Source: Acanthamoeba castellanii str. Neff
Taxonomy: Eukaryota > Discosea > Longamoebia > Acanthamoebidae
Reading direction: 5' to 3'
Assembly: GCF_000313135.1 (NCBI RefSeq)
Contig: NW_004457586.1
Location: 617,988-681,987, forward strand
DNA length: 64,000 bases
The notes under the pieces are model-generated. The model was not told where the DNA came from and did not search any database. It saw nothing but the letters and a program-made list of their open reading frames with translations. The translations under genes were made by a program, and so were the position numbers. Each line of letters starts with the position of its first letter. The first letter of the stretch is position 1. This document shows positions 1-10,744 of the stretch, piece by piece.

Positions 1-72
1 TGGTACCCTCCCCGCACGCAATTTTCATTTTATTCACCTTTTAGCTTACATCTATCTACGTGGCCTCACCAG

Positions 73-3000
73 AGATGCACTTCCCGCACGACTACCCCTG
101 GCGTCCGCCCAAGGTGAAGCTGGAGACGACCGACGGTGATACGGTCCGCTTTAATCCCAACTTGTATGCAAGTACGTACCTAAATGGCTGGTGTAGCTGG
201 TACTTGTTGATCATTTTTGAGCTGAGCTAATCCTCAACCTGTACACAGATGGTAAGGTGTGCCTGTCAATCTTGGGCACATGGAGCGGCCCCAGCTGGAC
301 CGAGATCCAGACCATCCTGTCGACCCTCATGTCAATCCAGTCGCTCATGAACGAAAAGCCCTACCACAATGAACCTGGCCATGAGGTATGCCCCTTTATT
401 CGCCTCGGTACCGCCCCAGCTCGACTGCTCACTTGTCTGTGCTGTGTCCAGGTCGAGAGAAACTCGCGTGATGTGACGGACTACAACGACTGTATTGAGC
501 ATGAGACCTTGCGGGTAGCCATCATCGGCATGATGGAGAACCCCACCACTCCCGGTACACTCTCTAGGCAAACTCTCTAGGCAAAACGCGTGTGCATGAC
601 TCCAGGCAAGCACCAGCTGACATGCAACACTCTACCTCCAGATTTCAAGAACGTTATGGAGGAGAGCTTCTTGCAGAACTACGACAAGTACATTAGCTGG
701 ATCGAAAAGCGCAGAGAGAAGGACGGCAGGCAGATGAGGGTGCCAGACTCTTGAATGACGTACACGTATAGTAGACGACCAGGCTAATGAGGTGTTGTTG
801 GTGCAGGATCCGTTTGGCGAGAGTAGGGGCATGTTCAAGTACAGCAGCTTCGTAAAGCCACTCGAGCAGTTGAAAGCCACGGTGGAGAAGCGGAGAGAGG
901 AAGCCCAGAAGCAAAAAGAGCTCGACGCACAGAAGGCCGCGGAAGAGTCAGACAGCTCCGACTCAGAGAGCGATGAAGAGGAGGAGGACAATATGGTGAC
1001 CGTGGCTACGACCACGACCACCACCTCAACCACTCCCTCCCAGCCCGATCAACCCATCCCAGCACTAGCGGCTCCGACCATTGAGGTAACCGTCAACGAC
1101 GCAATTTGTTGTTTGGCCTACAGCAGCGTCCGTACTGACCGATTTGTTTCTTGTGGTCAGGCCGCGGCGATGGACATCGAGGTCAGCGCTGCCGCTGCAC
1201 CAGTCGGTTCCGCCCCGGTCCCGACTCAGTCAGCGCAGGCTGCTGACCTTTCGGCTTGGCTTCCGCACTCGTCCGCCGGGGAGGTCGACCCCGACTACCT
1301 GCTGGCGCTGCAGCTGCAGGCCCAACTCGATGGCGACGCTGAGTTGGCGCAGCAGTTGCAAAACGAGACGCACCATCATACTCCCGGAGGTGCGAGCATT
1401 TCGATTCTGCAGGCGCACAGTGACCTTGGCGACGTACTGACGGGGTACTGAGCGGTTGCTGCACTTTCCACCACAGGCCCACCTGCCCCGAGCTATACGG
1501 CCGCAGCGACCCCGTACGTTCCGATCAAGCCACCGACCATGGCGGAGCTCATGGCCCAGGGAGCTGGCGGCGGCCACCACGCCCACCCGTCGCAGGGCAC
1601 GGATGGCGCACAGGACCCGGACTACGACCCGGCCATCGTGTGCCTCATTTGCAAGCAGTCGCCCATGTCCTACATCGTTCTCCCGTCGTGTGAGCAGCCC
1701 CACATCTACTGCTATTCGTGTGCCGAGAAGAGGTACACGCGTCACACATCTCTTTGCACTCACTTCACGCGGCGATTGAAGCTGACATGAAAGCGCCCTA
1801 CCTCGGTTCGCAGAGCGAAAATGCCCAGCGACAGAAATGATTACAACAGATACGGCTTTGGACGCGGAGGCTTCCGCAATCGATACAGCTCGGGCGACAA
1901 ACAGGTTTGTCTCCATCTAGCAGGGAGCTGCCTGCCATTCTTACCACTGCATTGTGGGGTAACCATTTTTCCCCCCTCCGTGTGCCAGGCCCTTACTTGC
2001 GTGCTGTGCAGCGCCATCTCGCACCTCGATGGGCTACAAGGTCTGAAGTCGCTCAAACGGCACCGCAAGAGGAAGAGGGAGGGTGTCAGCGATGGTACCA
2101 TCGAAGCCACTCGTGTCGTCTGTACATCCGTATATGCCTGACCCCGTTGTTATTGGTGGCAGGCTGGTGTGCCGAGCACAAGGAGGAGATGTCCCTCTAC
2201 TGCATGGACGACAATCAGCTCATCTGCCTACTGTGCGCCGGCACCTCCCACGCCAATCACGCCTACGAAGCCCTCGAGACGGCCCAGCACAAACTGCTGC
2301 CCCAGGTCAAGAACAGCCTCAAAGAATTGGTACGTTCCCTTGATTCGCCGCTTCCCATGCACGCGACACAGACACAGACACACCACGCACAAACGCACAC
2401 AAACAAACACAAACACACGCACGCACGCACGCGCACTATATACAACATTATACTAACCGAATTGTTATTATGCGCCGTGCAGGAGGGGAAATGGGGCAAG
2501 TTGGAAGCGTTCGTGAAGGAGGTGAAGGAAAAGGAGCACAACCTCGCCGTTGACGCCGAAAGAAAGCGGAAGAAGGCCAAGGAGGAGATTGACAAGCTGC
2601 GCAAGCTGCTCGACGAGAAGGAGAAGGAGATCGACCATGCCATCACCAGCGTTCACACCCAGAGGCAGCACTCGCTTGACGCCAAGGTGACCAAGGCCAA
2701 GGCCGCCCTGGAAAAGATCCCAGGTACGAAACACTGCTAGTCTTATCGCCACACTCAGGCCTCAGTTTCTCATCATTGTCATCATCTCTCCACAGCCGCA
2801 ATCACGGCCGTGCAGAGCATCATCGACGAGAAGTCGGCTATGCCGTTCCTCCGCAAGTACGAAGACGGCGAGCAGGACGCGCGCGAGCTGTGCAACGTGC
2901 CCGTGCCCACCATCGGTAAGTCCTGCCGACCGCCCACAGAGAGGCCAACTCGCCCAACTCACTCACCTTCTTCGTCTGGTTGGGTGCAGGGCGGAACTGG

Positions 3001-3408
3001 TTCAGCATGCCGGGTCTCAGGGTGGACCACCTCGACCACATCATCAAACAGTCTCTCAAGTACCAGGATCTGGGGTTCGTCCTACTGCTACCCCTTGATC
3101 GTGATGGTTGAGCCCTCATCGTAGTCATCGCTGACATTCTCTCTCCTCTCAGCGACGCACACGGCATGCCCTACGGCGTACCCCACTTTGGCGGTGGGCC
3201 GGTGCCCTACTACGCCGGCGAGGAACAGGACAACGACGACGACGAAGACGACGACGACGAAGACCCCCAGTACAGTGGTTTTGAGAAGCCGCTGGATGAC
3301 GAGCAGAGCAGCGACGACGCGGTCAAGGCTGAGGCCGAGTTCATGGCCCTCGAGAAGGCCTTGCTCGCAGCCGTCAGTGGCGCTGGCGGACCCCCACCCC
3401 AACAGTGA
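73..3408 (+). CDS. UBE2Z-like E2 fused to RING / B-box / coiled-coil (TRIM-like) module; 5' end missing
   Basis: Ubiquitin-type conjugating enzyme joined to an E3-like module. The gene enters the window inside an intron; upstream exons are missing. The E2 part shows the class motifs [16 protein letters not shown] (catalytic Cys codon 260-262), PYHNEPG and QDPFGE, which match UBE2Z closely. A linker (about 850-1540) is acidic and then carries an amphipathic [20 protein letters not shown] stretch that may bind ubiquitin. The exon ending at 1389 joins 1477 in phase 1 and reads straight into a C3HC4 RING (CLIC at 1641-1652, then [11 protein letters not shown], later CVLC). A B-box follows (WCAEHKEE...CLLC, 2164-2330), then a Lys/Glu coiled coil (2483-2725) and an acidic tail. 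Introns at about 1390-1476, 1734-1814 and 2100-2162 keep frame, so one gene is favoured over two. Function inferred: self-contained E2-E3. Known UBE2Z works with UBA6 on ubiquitin or FAT10; the partner here is unknown. Confidence 0.82.
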
Positions 3409-3679
3409 CCGCACCAACAGCATCCAGCCACATCTCGACGCGCGCTCCTCCATTCAGGCCTGCCACAGGGAACATGAATTGGGCTGCACTGAGCGGCGAT
3501 GCAGTCCCATTTTGGCTTAGAACCACCACACCCTCGCCACCACCTCGAACGTGAACGTCTGATGATGGGAGACAACGCACACAACGAGAACACTCATAAA
3601 AGGTGCGGCTCAATGCTTTAAAAGCGTTCGTTCCATGGCGTGGAACCTAAAGAACGTACAAACGCGCGCCCGTGGGCCA

Positions 3680-5747
3680 TCACTCATCGGCGCAGAAGAG
3701 GGAGTTCATGCGCTCGAGGGTCAGCTGATGAATATGTTCGGTGTCCTCCGCCTCGTAGCCGGGGGTGAGTCCTGGATGCAGGCAAAGAGAGAAAGGAGGA
3801 AAGAGGGAGGAGACGTCAACGAGAGTAGACACGGCACGAAAGAAGGTGTCTTCTTCGTTCGTCTTCGTACCGATGGCTGTTCCATTGAGCTCGATGATGT
3901 ACTCCTGGCCGTCCTTGGCTGCGCGTGGCGTGGAGCGTGTCAGCAGTGTGTGCAACTCGAGCGACCAAAACGTGGGTGCATGGAGCGTACCTTTCAGGGC
4001 ATCGACGGCCAACAGGTCCATTCCGCCGAAAGCCTTGGCGCACTCGTCCACCCACAGCTTGTACCTCTGTAAGGTCGGCAAGGAATGGACAAGGGTGAGA
4101 AGCCTCGCCTTCTCTCCCACTCTCTGTGGGAGCGGGTCGTACGTCGTTGATTTCGATGAGCTGCAGGTCGGACCCGCCGAACTGGGACTTCCAGCCGCTG
4201 CCCGTGTACACCTTCTTGTACACGCGGTAGTGATTGCCGATCTTTTGTACCCTGAGGCCGTACTCGGCATCGATGAACGGCTGTGCGTGTGCGTGTGCGT
4301 GTGCGTGTGCGTGTGCGTGGCCAGTCTTAGTGATTGTGAGCTTGGTGGTCTTCACATATCGTGGTGTACCTCGGAGGTGCAGTAGTTGTTGTTGAGGGCC
4401 AGCACGGTGGCCATGTCGCGGAAGGCGGCGGTCTCGTCAAGCTTGATCTTCCCCATTCCGGCGTGCGCGTGCGACACCTTCATCACCGCCGGCATGTCGG
4501 GCGTGATGGCCATTTGCCTGCACACGCGTAACATACGCGTTTGTTTTCTTAATATCGTGCACGGTCACGTGAACGAAAGAGTGCGTACGTGTGGGAGGAG
4601 TAGAAGTTGATCGGAATGAGCGGGAACTTGTCCGCGCCGACCCTCTTCTGGATCTCCCGCAATACGCCGTACATGATCGGCCTCTCCAGGTTCCTGTCAT
4701 TCCAGCGTGTGCCGCGCAGTGTGTCGCTAGTGAGACACGTGGGCGCATGCACGCGCTCACGTTCGGCTCGATCGAGTGGCCGCTCCACGCACGTACATGT
4801 ATTCGGATTGGAGAGTGTTGATGGCGGGCACGCCGGCCATCATGAGTCCGTAGAGCGTGTTGCGGTTGTCCGACGCCGGGGTCGGTCCGCGCACCTGGTT
4901 CCTGATCAGCAGGAAGTCTTGACTCCCCCAACAGACAACAGAGCCACACAGAAAGCTGACGCGTTAGCTCGTGCTCCCTCCTGTCTCAGGTGCTGCGTGC
5001 GCGCGCTACTTCGACACGTTCTCGAGAAGACGGAGGAGAGGTACCAGGTTTGACTCCGAGCCAGTTGGGACGCGTGACCTTGCCCTCGCTCTCCCTGATC
5101 GGAGCGATGCTCATCATGCAACCTGCGCGCAGGGAGGAACATGCGTGCGCTGTAAGTCTCCTCCGACGTTCGTTCGTTCGTTCGTTCGTTCGCGCCGTTT
5201 GCACGACGAATGGCCAGTGTGTGGTGGGCTGGTACCAGCGTCGGAGTAAACGGCGACTGAGGTCTCCATCCACGACGCCTGCACCACTCGAATGCGGCTG
5301 CCGTCCTTCAGCCTTGAGGTGTGGCGTTGTGTTGCGTTGCAAGTGAGTTGGTGAGTTGAGGCCGTGGTGTGGCGTATTGATGGGCCGAGGCGGGAATCGG
5401 GGGTTGATGGGAGGTGCCGGCACGCACCGGTCGTTTTCAAAGAGCTTGACCCAGTCGCTCGTGACCCGGCCATCCAGCACGATCAGCTCCCTCACCCTCT
5501 CTGCCGACGACGCTGGGTTGTGAATTATTATTTTGGGTTAAATCAATAAATAAATAAAATAGAAAATGAATTGAATAAAATTTAGGTAGTGTGCCGTACA
5601 GCCAGTGGCGTCCGTGGCCTTCTTCTTGTCCGCCTTCGAAGGGTGTTTGCCGCTCTTCTTCTTGTCCTTCTTGTCCTTCTTTTTGTCCACTTTTTCTTTG
5701 GCCTTCTCCTCCTTGGCGCTCTTCTTCGCTGCCTTGTCCTTCTCCAT
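3680..5747 (-). CDS. Synapsin homologue (ATP-grasp fold)
   Basis: Synapsins are ATP-binding, vesicle-associated phosphoproteins with an ATP-grasp core. Reading the minus strand, the first exon (ATG at 5747) encodes a Lys-rich leader, then a splice (…ATG-SSSAERV) leads to RELIVLDGRVTSDWVKLF, the usual synapsin domain-B start. Further exons give GVLREIQKRVGADKFPLI, VMKVSHAHAGMGKIKLD (nucleotide-binding segment), FIDAEYGLRVQKIGNHYR, GSGWKSQFGGSDLQ and RYKLWVDECAKAFGGMDLLA, in the same order as animal synapsins. It ends ...ERMNSLFCADE. Length is near 400 residues, so it is essentially the catalytic core without the Pro-rich tail of animal isoforms. The basic N-terminal leader could touch membranes (inference). 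Divergently arranged with the SDR gene, 168 bases between ATGs. Confidence 0.86.
4282..4319. repeat. TGTGCG hexanucleotide microsatellite
   Basis: About six copies of TGTGCG lie in an intron of the synapsin gene, just outside the exon that encodes FIDAEYGLRVQKIG. Confidence 0.9.
5167..5192. repeat. CGTT tetranucleotide microsatellite
   Basis: Six and a half copies of CGTT lie within a synapsin intron, next to the exon encoding the SIAPIRESEGKV segment. Confidence 0.85.
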
Positions 5748-5915
5748 CTTTGTCTTCTTGTTCGCTTGTTCTTCTCTCGTTGACCTTCGACTGTCAGTCT
5801 GACCACAGTGACCACAAGGGAGCCTGCCCCAATCAGCTTCAGCGACCTGTTCGCCATATTTGTTTTGGTGTTTCTATTATTTGTAGACATAAAAATAAAA
5901 GGAAAATCATGGAAA
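5748..5915. promoter_or_regulatory. Shared divergent promoter gap, synapsin / SDR
   Basis: Only 168 bases separate the two start codons. The half next to the SDR gene is AT-rich (around 5865-5905) in contrast with the surrounding GC-rich exons. No core element is certain. Confidence 0.5.
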
Positions 5916-7659
5916 ATGGAGGCACCAGCCGCTCAGATGAAGAAGGTGGGCATTACAGGAGCCACCGGGCGGTTGGCGACAATCCTCATTCGCCAACTGA
6001 AGGATGAATACCAACTGAAGCTGTTCTCTTTTGAGAAGCCCGAGTGTACGGAGGAGTTTTGATCCTGCCCCACCCAACGCAAACACTAACCTGGCCACCT
6101 GTGCTCCCCTCCCACAGGCACCGACGCTGAAACGCTGCAGACCGAAAAGGAGACCTACGACACCACTGTCGTCGACCTCAGCGACCGCGACCAAGTCAAG
6201 GGTACCGCATCCATAACTTCTATCTACCCTGCTGGTCTCACTGTGGCGCTGGTCAGGTCTGTTCGAGGGCTTGGACGTCGTGATCCACCTCGCGGCCTAC
6301 TCTTTGGCCGTGCCCTTCCCCGAGCAAGGTAAGTCCCAACGCCGCAACATGGACATGAGGGTGAGAGCGAGCGTTGGGTACCGATAGTTGATTGTTGAAT
6401 TTGAGTTGGGGTGGCCCAAAGGCCGGTGAGAGAAATTGGGCGCCGAGGTACGGGTGAGGGCGCCTCTGGCACCACGCTCTGCTAACTGGATGGGCAGTTG
6501 GCAATCAGCAAAGCGCACGAGCATACCTCAAAACGGTCACAGCTGCGTGCATGTTTGCCCCAAGCGCAAGGATGATGATCCACCTTGCCTGCCTTGGGGC
6601 CTTATATACCCACTCCTGTGTTGGCGATGTTGGGGTTGTGAAGATTCTCTGCTTTGTGGTCAGAACGTTCTTCGTTCATCAACTTTTCTTGGCGTTGGTC
6701 GGAATTCAGTTCTTGAGTTGCGGTCATGCGCTAACGCAACCTTGCACAGGACCGCACGTGGTGTTCAAGAACAACGTGGAGGCGACTTACCATGTCCTGG
6801 AGGAGTGCGTACGCGCCAACGTGAAGCGGTATCGTAACCAATCAAGAGCACCCATATTTTGGCCTCTGCTCACGACGCAGTGGAGGACAGATTCATCTTC
6901 GCCTCGACCAACCACACGCAAAATGGGTCCATGTGTGCCGATCCTGCCAAGCCAGGTACATAAGACTCGCACTATGGGGCCAGCGACTTGATGATCTTAT
7001 CAGTCTTGTTTCCACCATATCAGAATCGCTGGACGTGGACCGCATCAAGCCTGGAACAGTTCGTCTTGGAGTATGAAAGCGCACCCAATTCACTCTCTGA
7101 TTGCCCTTTTGTGAAAGCTCACCATTGACGTGTGCTACTTTCATGTTTTTTAGGACTTTGTCTTCCCTGACTCGCTCTACGCCGTGTCCAAGACCTGCGG
7201 CGAAGACCTGTGCAAGCTCTTCTCGCTCCACAAGCGCATCGAGACGGTCGTGTTCCGCATCGGATGGATCAGATTGAACGGTACGCTGTTGCCATTCACC
7301 AGTGATCAAAGGCTATTAGCTCACTTATTGTAACAGATGATCCCTCCGACTTGAAGGGCACTATCAACGAAGCTTACATGCGGGCAATGTACCTGTCGCA
7401 GCGCGACGCCGGTAACTTCTTCAGGAAGGTACACACAAGGCCAGCCTCTGTGTGCCATCAGCCTCTGTGTACCATCACTAACCCCAGAGTCTATCGCGCC
7501 TAGGCGATTGAGGTCGAGATGAAGCCTGCCGCTAGTGGCATTCCCTTCATGATCGCCTACGCCGTCAGCAACAACGACGCCAGGGTCTACGACCTCGAGG
7601 AGACCATCGCCACCCTCGGCTATGTCCCTCAAGACAACTCTGAGGCCTACTTCCAGTAG
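5916..7659 (+). CDS. NAD(P)-dependent extended SDR (epimerase/dehydratase type)
   Basis: Rossmann-fold sugar epimerase/dehydratase-like enzyme. The ATG at 5916 (MEAPAAQMKKVGITG) places the glycine motif TGATGRLA near residue 15; an overlapping ATG at 5909 is in another frame. The exons then give LFEGLDVVIHLAAYS (cofactor-binding HLAA), NNVEATYHVLEECVRANV, FASTNHTQNG, LYAVSKTCGEDLCKLF (active-site YxxxK) and VFRIGWI, and the protein ends with NSEAYFQ. These are the landmarks of extended SDRs; the ASTNH and TCGED wording resembles bacterial uronate dehydrogenase-type members, but the substrate cannot be fixed from sequence. About nine exons. No signal peptide, so probably cytosolic. Confidence 0.85.
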
Positions 7660-7831
7660 CCGCCCCCACCTTGATCTAGAGTCAACAAGGTTTGGTGAAG
7701 TGGGGAAAGACAAGGGAAAATAACAGATGTTAAAGTCTCCGCCACCAGCAGCTGCTGGGTGTGACGCTCGCTGGCGTGGCTCAACAACAAGTTGGGGCAC
7801 CAGCGACTCGCTTGATCCAAAACACGACTAG

Positions 7832-9206
7832 ATGAATGATCAAGCGAAGCATCGCGGCAGAGAGCTGAAAGGGCTGGTGGCGGTGACTGCGGCGCGGGGG
7901 GCGCTGGACGTGAAGGCGCTGTGGGCGCGGGTGGTGGCGCTGGTGCGAGCCCACCCGTACGTGGCTGGGGCGACCACGCTTGTTGCCTTGGCCGGGGCGT
8001 GGGCCGTCTACGAGGCGTACTTCGCCGGTCCTGCCCGGCGCAAGCGGCGGGAGCAGGAGCAGCGTCGAGCCCGCGTCCACGCTGACTCCCCCTTCGCCTT
8101 GGGATTCAAGAATTGCCCCGAGGTGCCCACCACCCAATCTGTCAGAGATGCATTATTCATTAGCATTAATATTATTTTGCTTTTATTTTTTTAATTGTTC
8201 CAAATTGTTTATTATTTCGGGACTATTTCCTAATATTCAAATCTTATTATTCTAATATTCAATACTTGGGCAGACGGTGGAGGCGATAGAGCTGGCAGTA
8301 GAGGGCGAGATCCCGCAATGGCTCGCGGGCAAGCTGTTCAGGTCGGGTCCCGGCACGCTCGAGGTGGACACGGAGCTGGGCTTCACCTACCTCGTCAACC
8401 ACTGGTTCGACGGCCTCACTGTACGTCGCCGCCCGCTCCGCACCCGAGATGGGCAAGCCATGAGAGCAGTTGTAGCTGATTGCGAGAGCCGTGGCGTATC
8501 TGATGAACTAGATGATGCACGGGTTCGAGATCAAGGAGGGCCGCGTGCTCTACGCCAACCAGAAGGCCGCGCGCGAGCTGGAGAACTACATCGCTCGCCA
8601 TGGCGGGTATGTGCTCATCTTAACGAAGCTAAGCCAGCGCTTGAGCTTCGTGTAGGCTTATCAATTTTTTCCTCCGGGATGCAGCGACTTCATCACGTTT
8701 GGCCCCGATCCGTGCAAGTCGACGTTCGACAAGCTCTCGTCCATCTTCTCGATGTAGTACGTGACGATCATCTTCTGCTCGCACACCTCTTCTTGGTGAT
8801 CGTTCATTACCCGCCCTTGACAGCCTCCCCGCGGATCCGCAAACGGGAGGCGATGCTATCAATATCGGCGTTACCATCAAGCGAATCCAGGGTGCGTCTC
8901 GGAGAACCGCACGCGCAAAACACACACAAGACACACACACACACAAACGCACAACACACACAACACATGGCTTATGTAGCTTCGCGCAGGCCAACTCTAC
9001 AACCAAACGGACGCCAACATGTTGATGCCGTTCGACCCACAGACCTTGAAAACCTCGGGCAAGAGGGCAACTTTCGAGCAATTCGACAAGCGGCTGAAGG
9101 GACCCTTCTCGAGTGCGCACGGCCAATACGACGCCACACGCAAGGAATACGTATGTGCGTTCTTGGTTTTTCGTGCGCGCTTTGTTGTGATTGTGCTCAT
9201 GCGCAG

Positions 9207-9242
<36 letters not shown>

Positions 9243-10557
9243 CACGCCAGATCAACTACGTGTGCGACATCGGGGTTGGAGCTACGTACACCATCTTTGC
9301 CATTCCCGATGAGGCCGAAGCACGCGTGCTGTGCACCTTCAAGGCGCCCAACATTTCGTACATGCACTCGTTTGCTCTCACGGAGAACTACTTCGTGCTG
9401 CAGGTAGACCGACCATTCGGCCTAATAGACTCACACTCTCGCTTGGGCTCTAACATCGCTGTGATTGCGTTGCGTTGTTATGGCTCGCTTGCAGGCGTGG
9501 CCCCTGTACATCAGTGCTCCCAAGCTTCTTTGGCACAAGGCGGTCCTCGAGGCCATGAGCTGGCACGGAGAAGACAACGCCAGGTACTAGGCGCCTCCCA
9601 TCTATCATAGTGCGTCGGCGATAGGTTCGCTCACCCAGTGGGACCACCCAGGTTTTACGTGGTGGACCGCAACACGGGCGAGCTGGTTCACGCCTATGAA
9701 ACTCCAGCAGCCTTCTGCTTCCACAACATCAACGCTTGGGAAGAAGATGATGGTAACACACAAACACACACACACACACCACACCAACGATTGCTCATTT
9801 TGCCCACCACACGATTGCAGGCAACAAGATCGTGATGGACCTGACGCTGTACGATGACAGTTCCCTCATCAACGACCTGCTGATCGACCGCATCCTCTCG
9901 GCATCGCCCAAATACGAACGCGGCGCGCTGGTGCGATTCACGCTGAAGAACGTCCTCCGACCCACGCAGCCGCGCAAGGTCAAGAAGCAGGTCGTCTACG
10001 CCAACACCGTCGAGCTGCCGCGGATCAACGTCAACTGGCACATGAAGCCCTACACCTATGTCTACGGCATGTCCATGTCCGAGACCGACACGTCGTTCCT
10101 CGAGCGCATCATCAAGTTCAACGTGCGGACGGGCGAGAAGTTGGTGTGGATGGCTGAGGGCCTCTACCCCGCCGAGCCCATCTTCATCGCCGCGCCCGGT
10201 GCCACCGACGAGGACGACGGCGTTCTCCTCAGGTTAGCACACGACCACACGCAACCGCACACGACCGCACACACCTGATCATAAGTGGTGTGCGCGTAGT
10301 ATTGTGTTGAGCGGGGCGACGGCCAAGAGCTTCCTGCTTGTGCTGGACGCCAAGGACCTGAGCGAGCTGGCGCGGGCGCAGTTGCCCCACCACATCCCCT
10401 TTGGCTTCCACGGTGCGCACTACCCCAGCCTCCTCCTTCTCAGCTTGTTCAGGGCCTTGACCAATGGTGTTATTTGGGCTCTTCACCAGGCAACTTCTTC
10501 GGCACAGAAGAAGACACCAACGACACCAACCACCAGGAGGCCTCCGAAGTGGCCTGA
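7832..10557 (+). CDS. Carotenoid cleavage oxygenase (BCO/RPE65 family), tandem copy A
   Basis: Non-haem Fe(II) dioxygenase that cleaves carotenoid or apocarotenoid double bonds. Exon 1 (ATG 7832) encodes a hydrophobic segment (about residues 40-63, [17 protein letters not shown]) followed by a basic Arg-rich stretch: an N-terminal membrane anchor not usual in the family. Then come [20 protein letters not shown], and the four iron-ligand His motifs: [33 protein letters not shown] and GFHGNFFG. The EDDGVLL motif near the end is typical. The last splice (G|GC) gives the tail ending EASEVA. Roughly 560 residues, the usual family length plus the anchor. It lies 187 bases upstream of a paralogue with the same intron positions. 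Closest animal resemblance is BCO1/BCO2; substrate unknown. Confidence 0.92.
9208..9239. repeat. CA dinucleotide microsatellite
   Basis: Sixteen CA units in an intron of carotenoid oxygenase copy A; copy B has a shorter CA-rich intron at the position following its [12 protein letters not shown] exon. Confidence 0.9.
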
Positions 10558-10744
10558 CCGGGCATTTATTTTTTACCCCGAACCAATAGCAAGTTTTTTC
10601 CAATTCGGTACAATCGCCCTAGTGGTCCTCCAAAGGACACACACGGGCCAATAGCCTCTTTTATTTGGGATACCTCCTCACCAACTTGAAAGCCCACTTC
10701 GACAAGGTCTCTTTACACACTCGCACTCACGACCAGAACAAATT

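Noticed and set aside
1144..1790. Separate RING gene starting at ATG 1539
   Set aside because: The phase-1 intron 1390-1476 joins E2 and RING parts in frame with protein-like linker on both sides, so one gene is simpler; kept as the main way to refute the fusion.
5538..5747. Lys-rich synapsin leader as an independent small basic protein
   Set aside because: The GTACGG donor after ATG-S and the CCCAG acceptor before SSAERVRELIVLDG join in phase, placing it at the synapsin N-terminus.
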